Source: Deltaproteobacteria bacterium (GTDB taxonomy: Bacteria > Myxococcota_A > UBA9160 > SMWR01). Taken from it: a stretch of 11,285 bases of DNA. Below, piece by piece: positions 1 through 6,543 of the stretch. Position numbers and translations under genes: made by a program. The stretch lies in contig JAFDAW010000067.1 in the NCBI GenBank assembly GCA_019313605.1, forward strand, positions 1 to 11,285, given 5' to 3'. Each line of letters starts with the position of its first letter. Position 1 is the first letter of the stretch. The notes under the pieces were generated by a model. The model saw only the letters and a list, made by a program, of their open reading frames with translations, did not search any database and had not been told where the DNA came from.

Positions 1-94
1 AAAACGCATCTTGTTTTCCTATCGGCTGACCGATTCCGCTTCGTCAGGTTGCTCATCCCGAGGTCGCGGTGCGGGCTGTTACGAAGAGATCTTC
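1..94. other. Non-coding left flank downstream of the sulfatase gene
   Basis: No convincing gene lies in these 94 bases, which follow the TAA stop of the minus-strand sulfatase gene. A short inverted repeat (ATCGG, four-base loop, CCGAT, about 20-33) could fold, but in the minus direction it is followed by AGGAAAAC and not a run of T, so it is not a convincing intrinsic terminator. Confidence 0.4.
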
Positions 95-1477
95 TTACTG
101 CACATAACCCATGCTCTTCAACGTGCGAAGTGTCTCTTCGTCGATCTGTATATCGCCTTGGTCGATCTCGGGTGGCTTTGGCAGTGAACCCAGGTAGTCC
201 TTTAGCTTCTTCATGAGCGACTGCGCGAGCTCGGGTTCGCGCTCCAAAATGTTGTAATTCTCTGCCGGGTCGGTGCGCAGGTTGAAGAGCTTGTGCGAAC
301 CCTTGCTGTTCCACGCCAACTTGTGGTCTCCGTCGTAGATGACTTGCCAGTCACCGTCCTCGGAATTGAATCCGTACGGGTAGACCTCAGCGATCACGGG
401 ATGGGCCATGTTCTCCAAGCTCGTCCCTTGTACGCCGGGTGGCAGCGATAGATTGAGTCGTTCGCAGATTGTGGGGAGAATGTCGACGAGCTGAACTCGC
501 GTCGATAGCCGGGCGGGCTCGCGTTCGCCACGTGGCTCCTTGACGATGAACGGGATGTGAATCTCCTCCTGAGTCAGATAGGCGCCGTGCCCGTGCAACC
601 CGTGCTCTCCCAGCAACTCACCATGATCAGCAGTGACGATGATCATGGTGTTGTCGTACAGCCCACTGGCCTTGAGTTGCTTGAGCAGCATCCCGATGCT
701 CACATCCATATACAGGATCTCGCCATCATACTTGGCGATCTCGAGGAGCCAGGGGTCCCCCTGAGTGATCTCTGGTGTGGTGAACGGTCGCAGAAACAGC
801 GGTTCCGGTGTCCAGGGCGTATGCGGATCGAAATAGTTCAGGAAGAGAAAGAACGGATTCTGGGATTGCTGCTGCTGCTGGAGCCACGCGAGAGCGCTAG
901 TCGTCACAGATTGGGCGAGCCGGCCGTCGAGCGAATCAATCCGTGCGTCGTCATAGAAGTCGAACCCGGCCCCCAACCCGAACGCCTTTTTCAGCCAGGG
1001 GCCGGCCACAACTCCCGCCGTGTCGTAGCCCGCCTGCTTGAGCAAATCGGCCAGTGTCACCTCTTCCGATGAGATCCCTCTGGCACGATAACGCTCATAC
1101 TCTTTGTGACCGCTGATGACACTGGTAAGTACGAGCGGGCCTTCGGGGTCTTTCTGAGCGCCGTGGCTCGCGAGGAACTTGCCGGTGAACATGGACGCGT
1201 GTGCTGGGAGGGTCCAGCTCGAGGGAGAGATGGCTTGTGTGTAGACCCGCGACTCTGCGGCCAAAGCGTCGATGTTTGGGCTTGTGGGGAGTTCATATCC
1301 GTAACAACCCAGATGGTCGCGGCGCGTGGTGTCCAGTGAGATCCAGAGGATGTTGGGTCTCTCTACACCAGATGCGCGCTTCCGGCATCCGGGTGCAAAA
1401 GGGAGCACAGCAGATGACGCGATCGACAAGCTGGTGAGCAGCCCCGCCCTGAGCGCCTCGCGGCGGTTGAACTTCAT
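95..1477 (-). CDS. Sulfatase/alkaline-phosphatase superfamily protein, exported, probable lipoprotein, Thr at the nucleophile position
   Basis: A 460-residue protein of the sulfatase family (alkaline phosphatase superfamily hydrolases that use a divalent metal site). Visible: an N-terminus with a twin-arginine-like NRREALRAG followed by a hydrophobic stretch and a lipobox-like APGC (Cys31), suggesting export and lipidation; the first metal motif WISLDTTRRDHLGCYGY (Asp49); TLPAH at 89-93; FDPHTPW at 216-222; TADHGELLGEHG at 282-293; and the family's usual C-terminal tail ending LKSMGYVQ. Classical sulfatases need Cys or Ser in C/S-x-P-x-R for formylglycine formation. Here the aligned motif is T-x-P-x-H, so either Thr acts directly, as in LtaS-type phosphotransferases, or the enzyme is not a sulfatase. 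Substrate is unknown. A run of five Gln sits at about 199-203. The ATG start has a GAGG-type Shine-Dalgarno just upstream. It is separated from the next upstream gene by 342 bp and so is probably transcribed alone. Family assignment is firm; activity is not. Confidence 0.9.
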   Translation of the reverse strand: MKFNRREALRAGLLTSLSIASSAVLPFAPGCRKRASGVERPNILWISLDTTRRDHLGCYGYELPTSPNIDALAAESRVYTQAISPSSWTLPAHASMFTGKFLASHGAQKDPEGPLVLTSVISGHKEYERYRARGISSEEVTLADLLKQAGYDTAGVVAGPWLKKAFGLGAGFDFYDDARIDSLDGRLAQSVTTSALAWLQQQQQSQNPFFLFLNYFDPHTPWTPEPLFLRPFTTPEITQGDPWLLEIAKYDGEILYMDVSIGMLLKQLKASGLYDNTMIIVTADHGELLGEHGLHGHGAYLTQEEIHIPFIVKEPRGEREPARLSTRVQLVDILPTICERLNLSLPPGVQGTSLENMAHPVIAEVYPYGFNSEDGDWQVIYDGDHKLAWNSKGSHKLFNLRTDPAENYNILEREPELAQSLMKKLKDYLGSLPKPPEIDQGDIQIDEETLRTLKSMGYVQ

Positions 1478-1819
1478 CCCGACCTCTTCTCGAAGCCCTC
1501 GATGACCGCCCCAACTGGAGCGTCACCAGCGCTTTTGTTGGCCACGCGGCGTTCCCCAGCAAAGAACAGGAGAATGCCGAAGCTGCATGGCGAAACGTGA
1601 AAAGTATCAATACTCGGGATGGCCAGTGTCAACTCCGATCGTTGAAGGGGTTGCCTTTACGGGGGGCGCTGCACGTCGAGTCCGACATGGGCAGTCTAGC
1701 TACCCTCCAAGTCAACTCAACCGAATGCCTCTTTATCGGATCTTGTCAAAACGCGGCTTGTTTTTCCCAAGCGCACACGTGCATCCAAGGATTGCAGAGA
1801 AGTTTGCATCGGAGCCGGC
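1478..1819. other. 342-bp intergenic region, lower GC, contains candidate sulfatase promoter
   Basis: Lies between the start of the sulfatase gene and the stop of the DUF4105-like gene, both on the minus strand. Short open frames on either strand have no recognisable protein and no good ribosome site. The stretch is clearly less GC-rich than the rest: 1561-1620 has 27 G/C of 60, against 52 of 60 at 6181-6240. Apart from the candidate promoter annotated separately I see no RNA gene, repeat or intrinsic terminator here. Confidence 0.5.
1603..1632 (-). promoter_or_regulatory. Candidate sigma-70 promoter for the sulfatase gene
   Basis: On the minus strand there is a perfect -35 TTGACA (1627-1632), an 18-bp spacer and GATACT (1603-1608), which matches four of six positions of TATAAT. 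Transcription would start near 1596, leaving a leader of about 120 nt before the ATG at 1477. It lies in the AT-richest part of the gap. This is a pattern match only. Confidence 0.35.
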
Positions 1820-3727
1820 TCAGGATTCGAATGCTGGATGTTGTGCGGGGCGTCTCTGTGTGCGCGGTGTTTCGCCCGGGGCGTATTCGAGGATGCCTTT
1901 GCGTAGGTTGACGAAGACGAGTTCGGGGAGGCTGAAGACGGCGCCTTTGATGCCCGAGGTGAACATCTTTCCGCGGTCCCAGGGGGCACGGAAGATGCCG
2001 AGTGCCATTTCGCCGATTCCGGCTGCGAAATTCAAGGCGCCGTAGACGGGTCGGAGGGGGGCTGCTTCTTCGGTGAAGAAGAGGAAGAAGGGCTCGGTGT
2101 CGTTGCGTCGGTAGATGGTCGAGGTCAGGGTGTTGGACTCTCGGAGGTAGACGCCGAGATCGTTTTCGGTGGCGTACATCTGCTCTAGTTGGGATCTTCG
2201 AAACGAGGGGATTTCGCTCGCCTCGGCGTCGGTGTGTGTAGCGAGCACCTTTTGATAGGCGACGACGGGGATGAAATCCAACAGGCCGTTTGGATCGTTG
2301 ACATCGCCCGGGTGATTGCCGGCGATCGCGGGATTCCACTCTAGCCCGACTGTCGCGAAGATTTCCGTGACGCAGTTGTTGGAAACGAGCTGATAGCCGA
2401 AGTCGCGTTTCACGGTGGCCAGATAGGCTCGCTCCCGTAGCTTCGCGGTCTCGGCGGCGGGTCGAAGGGTTTGCGGATCGACATCGGGTAGCGAGAGTTC
2501 GCGAACAGTCGCTGCGCGATCTGGCAACGATCCGAGTTCGTAAATCGGAATCGCAACGTTCTGCTCGAATCCGCGTTGGAAGATTGCGTGGCGATTGACG
2601 GCCTCTTCGAGCCAGGCGAGGGCGGGCTCTTCGGGATCGGATGTGGTCGCGAAGTGGGTTCGCGCCTCGAAGAACTCCACGCGCGCCCGATCGCCCAATT
2701 CGACGACGAACGGATCGCGCCGCTTCACCGCGCGTTGCGAGAGGAAAGCCGGGTTGGTGGGCACGGAGTCGAGCACGACCCAACGTCCGAGTGCGAGTGA
2801 TTCGCGCAACGTTTCGAGCCGAGCCATCCCGAGCAGTAGCGAGTACCCCCAGTCCGGGCGCTGCGAGCTGACGAGTTTTGTGAGCTGGATCTCCAGTCGT
2901 TCCGCGTAGGCGCGGATCTGGCGAGCCTCTGCGGCATCGAGTTCGTACTCGTCACCGCTCGAGGCGCGGCGTGCGCTCGGCCGGAGGGGCGTCGCGTTTT
3001 CGAGCGCCCGGAGCGCGAGGATCTTCGCGCCGAGATCCCGGTAGCGGTCCGAGAAGTGATAACCGGATTCGGGTCGCGCATCCCGATCCACCGCCGCCGG
3101 CGCCGAGACTGCTTCCAGTTCCGGTGAGAGACTTTCCGCGGCTTTTTCGAATGCGGCGATTCGGTTTGTCAGGTAGTTGGACCCGTGATCCGCAGCGAGT
3201 CGATCGCGGAGCGCGCGAAGCGACTCGGATTCCACCTCGACATCTTCTGAAAGGCCGTCGTAGAAGAATCCCGCTCCACGAATGGGTATCCCGCTCCACT
3301 CACTCTCGGAGGGTGTTGCGCGCTCGCCCCGAGCGAGCAGGAGTCGAATCAATTCGCGGTCGCCGCGCAGCGAGTCGAGCACCGAAAAATGTTTGTTCTG
3401 GATCAGGTAGCGGCGATTGAAACGGTCGAAGATCGCTTCGCGAGTTTCAGGCGGAAGATCGACCCGCGCGATGTGCATCGTGCGGTTTTCGAACACGGTG
3501 TAGAGGTAGCGGAAGACCTCGTAGCGGATGCGCCGCAACCGCAGTGTGCTGAGTTCGGCGTTCTGGAAATCGTAGACCCAATCGTCGAGCCGCAGCGCGA
3601 AGTGACCACCCGCCGAACTTCCCGCGTTCGCTTCCACGTAGAGGTATTCGAAGACGCTCGCGGGAGCCTCTGGCGCAATGGCCAGCACTGCGATCAGGGC
3701 GAGCAGCCGATGCCTCCAGCGGATCAC
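1820..3727 (-). CDS. Exported DUF4105-like protein, possibly Lnb-type (lipoprotein acyltransferase-like) cysteine enzyme
   Basis: A 635-residue protein with a GTG start whose G overlaps the preceding lipoprotein gene (GTGA, 3724-3727). The N-terminus MIRWRHRLLALIAVLAIAPEAPAS is a Sec-type signal peptide, so the protein should act in the periplasm or at the membrane. Two motifs resemble the DUF4105 family: GGHFALRLDDWVYDF at 40-54 (His42) and SNNCVTEIFATV at 449-460 (Cys452), compatible with a Cys/His active site. DUF4105 includes Lnb proteins that transfer an acyl chain on lipoprotein N-termini. The middle (about 160-420) is charged and not recognised. The C-terminal 100 residues contain a hydrophobic, glycine-rich stretch (VYGALNFAAGIGEMALGIF, 561-579) that could be membrane-associated. 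It is the last gene of the thrH operon, directly coupled to a lipoprotein gene. The DUF4105 assignment is by eye and could be wrong; the exported cysteine-enzyme reading is inference. Confidence 0.75.
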   Translation of the reverse strand: MIRWRHRLLALIAVLAIAPEAPASVFEYLYVEANAGSSAGGHFALRLDDWVYDFQNAELSTLRLRRIRYEVFRYLYTVFENRTMHIARVDLPPETREAIFDRFNRRYLIQNKHFSVLDSLRGDRELIRLLLARGERATPSESEWSGIPIRGAGFFYDGLSEDVEVESESLRALRDRLAADHGSNYLTNRIAAFEKAAESLSPELEAVSAPAAVDRDARPESGYHFSDRYRDLGAKILALRALENATPLRPSARRASSGDEYELDAAEARQIRAYAERLEIQLTKLVSSQRPDWGYSLLLGMARLETLRESLALGRWVVLDSVPTNPAFLSQRAVKRRDPFVVELGDRARVEFFEARTHFATTSDPEEPALAWLEEAVNRHAIFQRGFEQNVAIPIYELGSLPDRAATVRELSLPDVDPQTLRPAAETAKLRERAYLATVKRDFGYQLVSNNCVTEIFATVGLEWNPAIAGNHPGDVNDPNGLLDFIPVVAYQKVLATHTDAEASEIPSFRRSQLEQMYATENDLGVYLRESNTLTSTIYRRNDTEPFFLFFTEEAAPLRPVYGALNFAAGIGEMALGIFRAPWDRGKMFTSGIKGAVFSLPELVFVNLRKGILEYAPGETPRTQRRPAQHPAFES

Positions 3728-4227
3728 GGGCTGCGCCGACTCTCCATGCCCGATCGGATGAGCATCAGGTGGTCGTAGTCTTCGTTCGACACTGCCACGG
3801 CGAGTTGCTTGGCGTTCGTATCGGTGAGGTTCGACTCGCCGATACCGCGCCCGATGGCCATGAAGGCGTCCCGGTTTCGCTCCCAGTCGGTAATCCCATG
3901 GTCTTCGGCGATGCTGCCGAGGCCGCGTTGAAAGGATGCGATATTGGGTTCGTCTGTGGTCTCGGCGAATTCGATCGTGTAATTGCGGATGTCGCGCTCG
4001 AAGGAAGTCTCTTTTTCCTCTTCTTTCTCGTCGCCTTCTTCTTTCTTGTCTTTCTCGTCATCCCCCGACGAACTCTTAGAACTCTTCGAGGACGACTTGA
4101 ACGGGCTCGATGACGATTTCGACGAGCTTTCGAAGCTGGCCTGGGTGGTGGAGCTCTTGGAGAAGCACCCTGTCCCGAAACAGAGTGCGATGCCAATGAT
4201 CGAGATGGCTGCGATTCGCGTTCTCAT
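3724..4227 (-). CDS. Putative Ser/Lys-rich lipoprotein
   Basis: I place the start at the ATG at 4225-4227, because GGGAGAGAA lies six bases upstream and the protein then opens directly with a signal sequence. An in-frame upstream ATG at 4287 would add 20 charged residues and overlap the cytochrome gene. The 167-residue product has a hydrophobic segment MRTRIAAISIIGIALCFG ending in TGC (Cys21); the lipobox is imperfect, with Gly at -3. Residues about 22-75 are low complexity: first Ser/Lys repeats (SSSKSS, SPFKSSSKSS), then Asp/Glu/Lys runs. A compact C-terminal domain of about 90 residues follows, containing FQRGLGSIAEDHGITDWE. The layout (lipobox, Ser-rich linker, SPF, small domain with GITDWE) resembles putative lipoproteins I associate with deltaproteobacterial genomes. 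Function is unknown. It overlaps the DUF4105-like gene by 4 bp, so translation of the two is probably coupled. Confidence 0.85.
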   Translation of the reverse strand: MRTRIAAISIIGIALCFGTGCFSKSSTTQASFESSSKSSSSPFKSSSKSSKSSSGDDEKDKKEEGDEKEEEKETSFERDIRNYTIEFAETTDEPNIASFQRGLGSIAEDHGITDWERNRDAFMAIGRGIGESNLTDTNAKQLAVAVSNEDYDHLMLIRSGMESRRSP

Positions 4228-4283
4228 GATTTCTCTCCCATCAGATGTTAATGCTCTCATTCGCGGTTCGGATTCGGGATCCT

Positions 4284-4781
4284 TCACGGCTGATAGGGTG
4301 GATTGGCCAGGGATCGGATGAATGCGATTACGTTGCGGATCTGTTGATCCGAAAGCGAGCCGCCCACCGGTGCCATCATCGGAGATTTGCCCACCGACGC
4401 GCCACCGAATTTGATCACCTTGAAGAGATAGTCATCCTCGAGTGGGTTCATGAAGTTACCGTCGCTGTGTCGGGCGGGTTTGGGATCCAGAGCCTGTGCG
4501 ACGGGTCCATCGCCATCGCCGGTTGGGCCGTGACACGATGCGCAGAAGATCTGGTAGTCGGCTTTTCCAGCCGCCGGGTCCGCTTCGACCGCCTCGCTTT
4601 CAGCGGGTGCGGTGTCTGCCTTCTCGACCGGAGCCGGAGCCTTGGCGGCCGGCTGCGCGGGCGCCTCCTTCGCTGGTTTCGGCGGAGCCGGAGCCTCCGA
4701 TTGTTCACCACATCCAAATGCAAACAGAGCCAGCGCGGTGGCGACTGCGGTGGAAAGTGTGAATCGCAGGATGGCGCTCAT
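4284..4781 (-). CDS. Class I c-type cytochrome, predicted lipoprotein
   Basis: A 165-residue monoheme cytochrome. A signal segment (residues 1-23) ends in AFGC, so Cys24 may be lipidated, tethering the protein to a membrane in the periplasm. An Ala/Pro/Lys/Glu linker (about 25-70) follows, then a cytochrome domain with the heme-binding CASCH (80-84) and a likely axial Met at 135 or 136 in SPMMAPVGG. The end LSDQQIRNVIAFIRSL is the typical C-terminal helix of this class. It would carry single electrons between periplasmic redox partners, not identifiable from this window. AGAGGAGAA upstream of the ATG is a strong ribosome site, and the ATG overlaps the thrH stop (ATGA). The 56-bp gap to the lipoprotein gene shows no terminator, so I read both as one transcript. 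Confidence 0.92.
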   Translation of the reverse strand: MSAILRFTLSTAVATALALFAFGCGEQSEAPAPPKPAKEAPAQPAAKAPAPVEKADTAPAESEAVEADPAAGKADYQIFCASCHGPTGDGDGPVAQALDPKPARHSDGNFMNPLEDDYLFKVIKFGGASVGKSPMMAPVGGSLSDQQIRNVIAFIRSLANPPYQP

Positions 4782-5389
4782 CGGGTGTTCTCCTCTGCGC
4801 TTTGAAAGGCTTCGCGCAATTCGTCGTAATCTCGTGCTACCGGAAGCTGGGGAAATTCGCGGATCACGTTCTCGGGCGGGCAGAAAAGAATCCCCGCATC
4901 GGCTTCGAGCAGCATGTTGGTGTCGTTGTAGGAATCGCCCGCCGCGATCACCTTTAGATTGAGATTCTGGAAGGCCTGCACACCCCGCCGCTTTGGATCC
5001 GGCAGGCGCAGGTGAAAATCGACGATCATGTCCGAGTCGTCGATTTCCAGGTTGTGGCAGAGCAGGGTCGGGTAGCCCAACTGGCGCATCAGCGGCGCGG
5101 CGAACTGATAGAAGGTATCCGACAGGATGATCGGCTGATAACGCTCGCGCGCCCAGTCGAGAAATTCCGCCGCGCCCGGAAGGGGACTCATCCCGCTGAT
5201 GACATCCTGGATTGCGGCCAGGCCCAACCCGTGCTTCGAGAGGATTTCGATGCGCTGCTTCATCAGCACGTTGTAATCCGGTTCATCGCGGGTGGTGCGC
5301 TTCAGCGCTTCGATCCCGGTCCGCTCGGCGACGTCGATCCAGATTTCGGGGACCAGGACCCCCTCCAGGTCGAGACAGGCAACAATCAT
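4778..5389 (-). CDS. thrH: ThrH: bifunctional phosphoserine phosphatase/homoserine phosphotransferase
   Basis: A 203-residue HAD-superfamily enzyme strongly resembling Pseudomonas ThrH, which removes phosphate from phosphoserine and can transfer it to homoserine, linking serine and threonine synthesis in the cytoplasm. Visible: the ThrH-type motif I CLDLEGVLVPEIW (Asp7, Glu9 in place of the usual second Asp), TTRDEPDYNVLMKQRI, motif II ILSDTFYQF, LLCHNLEIDDSD, and motif III/IV AAGDSYNDT. ENVIREFPQ near the C-terminus is also typical. Length matches the family (about 205). I chose the ATG at 5387-5389 because GAGGAG sits six bases upstream and the protein then begins as known ThrH proteins do; an upstream in-frame ATG at 5410 adds seven residues that are not family-like. 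First gene of a four-gene minus-strand operon and overlaps the cytochrome start by 4 bp. Confidence 0.93.
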   Translation of the reverse strand: MIVACLDLEGVLVPEIWIDVAERTGIEALKRTTRDEPDYNVLMKQRIEILSKHGLGLAAIQDVISGMSPLPGAAEFLDWARERYQPIILSDTFYQFAAPLMRQLGYPTLLCHNLEIDDSDMIVDFHLRLPDPKRRGVQAFQNLNLKVIAAGDSYNDTNMLLEADAGILFCPPENVIREFPQLPVARDYDELREAFQSAEENTR

Positions 5390-5457
5390 TGGATCTCCTC
5401 GGGCAATCATGGCGGCCGGTGGGCGCGAGCGCGCGGCAGCGAGAGCGTGTTTCTACC

Positions 5458-5488
5458 ACAATAGCGGAGACCCTCCCGAAGGCGTCAA
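5458..5488 (-). promoter_or_regulatory. thrH: Weak candidate promoter for the thrH operon
   Basis: The minus strand reads TTGACG (5483-5488), a long 19-bp spacer, then TATTGT (5458-5463; four of six matches to TATAAT). Placement upstream of thrH is right, but the spacer is longer than optimal, so this is only a suggestion. Confidence 0.25.
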
Positions 5489-5592
5489 CCTGGCCCCCTC
5501 TGTCGGTGTCTACCTCTAGCTGAGCGCATTCGATAGGATCGCCGCGGGCAATCGCGATGGGGGCGCGATCCGCCGATACTCCCTCGCAAGCT

Positions 5593-5636
5593 GTGCAACG
5601 CCGCAAAGGGAAGTCGAAGACTTCCCCAGCCAGGAG
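5593..5636 (+). repeat. 44-bp direct repeat with internal hairpin, copy 1
   Basis: Identical over 44 bp to 5657-5700. It contains the perfect hairpin GGGAAGTC-GAA-GACTTCCC (5608-5626; 8-bp stem, 3-nt loop) and ends in CCAGCCAGGAG. The copies are separated by 20 bp of unrelated sequence (period 64). No T-run follows the hairpin, so it is not an ordinary intrinsic terminator. Confidence 0.9.
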
Positions 5637-5656
5637 CGCGACGCCGGAACGGGGTC

Positions 5657-5700
5657 GTGCAACGCCGCAAAGGGAAGTCGAAGACTTCCCCAGCCAGGAG
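5657..5700 (+). repeat. 44-bp direct repeat with internal hairpin, copy 2, abutting uppP
   Basis: Second exact copy. Its hairpin occupies 5672-5690 and its last bases AGGAG form the ribosome-binding site of uppP. In the uppP message this hairpin would lie five bases upstream of the Shine-Dalgarno, where folding or a bound factor could influence initiation. Confidence 0.9.
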
Positions 5701-5701
5701 G
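5696..5701 (+). promoter_or_regulatory. uppP: Ribosome-binding site of uppP (AGGAGG)
   Basis: A full-consensus AGGAGG stands four bases before the TTG at 5706. It fixes the start, since no ATG or GTG lies in frame nearby. Five of its six bases belong to the 44-bp repeat, copy 2. Confidence 0.7.
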
Positions 5702-5705
5702 TGGT

Positions 5706-6497
5706 TTGACGGGTCTGGAAGCGTTCTTCCTGGGCTTGATCCAGGGGCTGACGGAGTTTCTGCCGGTTTCGAGTTCTGGACACCTCGTGGTGTTACAGGC
5801 GCTGTTCGAAACCGAACAGCAGGGGATTCTCATCGAGATCGTTGTCCACGTCGCCACGCTGGTTTCGGTGCTGATCTTCTACCGACGCCGCATCGGAGTG
5901 CTGATCGCAGGTGCACTTCGCGGCGACCCAGACGCGCTGATCTACGGCCTCAAGCTCGTCGTCGCGACCCTGCCGGCCGTACTGCTCGTCCTGGTCGCGG
6001 GCGATTTCCTGGACGGGCTGTTCGAGTCCCCGGCTGTGGCGGGGGTCGGTTTCCTGATCACGGGCGCCATCCTGTGGAGCACGCGCAAGACCGCTCCCGC
6101 TGCGAAGTTCTCCGGGCCCGGCTGGGGCGCCGCGCTGCTGATCGGCTGTGCGCAGGCGCTCGCCATCATGCCGGGGATCTCGCGCAGCGGTGCCACGGTG
6201 GCCGCCGCGCTCGCGCTCGGCGTGGCGCCGCTCGCCGCCGCCGAATTTTCCTTTCTGATGAGCGTGATCGCGATTTCTGGCGCGGCTGTTCGCGCGCTGC
6301 CGGAACTCGGTGCAGCGCCCTCGGGCGTGATCGCGCCGCTCGCGATCGCGGGTGTGACCGCGCTGGTCTTTGGCGTCGCCGCGATCTGGCTCTTCGTGCG
6401 GCTGCTGCAATCTCGCGGATTCCATTACTTTGCCTACTACACCTGGGCGGCTGGCTTCGCGGTGTTCGCGGGCCTCGCGATCACCGCAGCCCGCTAG
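5706..6497 (+). CDS. uppP: Undecaprenyl-diphosphate phosphatase
   Basis: A 263-residue polytopic membrane protein of the UppP/BacA family, which dephosphorylates undecaprenyl diphosphate to recycle the lipid carrier for peptidoglycan and other envelope polymers; overproduction in other bacteria gives bacitracin resistance. Both signature regions are intact: [17 protein letters not shown] at 11-27 (Gln13/Glu17 and His26) and [18 protein letters not shown] at 155-172 (Arg160). Several hydrophobic segments cover the rest, and the length is family-typical. The start is a TTG chosen because AGGAGG precedes it and the protein then begins [14 protein letters not shown], as homologs do. The TTG start and the hairpin repeat just upstream hint at translational control. 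The DUF255 gene follows in the same direction and may be co-transcribed. Confidence 0.95.
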   Translation: MTGLEAFFLGLIQGLTEFLPVSSSGHLVVLQALFETEQQGILIEIVVHVATLVSVLIFYRRRIGVLIAGALRGDPDALIYGLKLVVATLPAVLLVLVAGDFLDGLFESPAVAGVGFLITGAILWSTRKTAPAAKFSGPGWGAALLIGCAQALAIMPGISRSGATVAAALALGVAPLAAAEFSFLMSVIAISGAAVRALPELGAAPSGVIAPLAIAGVTALVFGVAAIWLFVRLLQSRGFHYFAYYTWAAGFAVFAGLAITAAR

Positions 6498-6543
6498 CGG
6501 CTGGATGACGGCGCTACGAAGCTGGGCGCGACGGGAGAACGCA

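Larger units (their letters stand above)
5390..5705. other. Divergent control region between thrH and uppP
   Basis: These 316 bp separate the minus-strand thrH operon from the plus-strand uppP gene, so they should hold promoters for both. They contain a candidate thrH promoter and the two 44-bp hairpin repeats, annotated separately. I find no convincing plus-strand -35/-10 pair for uppP and no protein-coding gene. Confidence 0.5.

Noticed and set aside
20..33. Hairpin downstream of the sulfatase gene as a terminator
   Set aside because: Only a 5-bp stem and no T-run follows it in the direction of transcription.
840..885. CAG/CTG trinucleotide run in the sulfatase gene as a functional repeat
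   Set aside because: Only about five Gln codons with mixed neighbours; short homopolymer runs like this are common in linkers.
1746..2783. Long minus-strand open frame of 345 codons inside the DUF4105-like gene
   Set aside because: Arg/Pro/Ser-rich translation typical of a shadow frame in GC-rich DNA, no recognisable motif, and fully overlaps a better gene with signal peptide and motifs.
5593..5700. CRISPR-like repeat-spacer-repeat pattern
   Set aside because: Only two units, a 44-bp repeat with a 20-bp interval, no further copies, no cas genes, and one copy overlaps the uppP ribosome site.
6370..6543. Extended N-terminus for the DUF255 protein starting at ATG 6370
   Set aside because: It would overlap the 3-prime end of uppP by about 130 bp and put about 80 unusual residues before the signal peptide.
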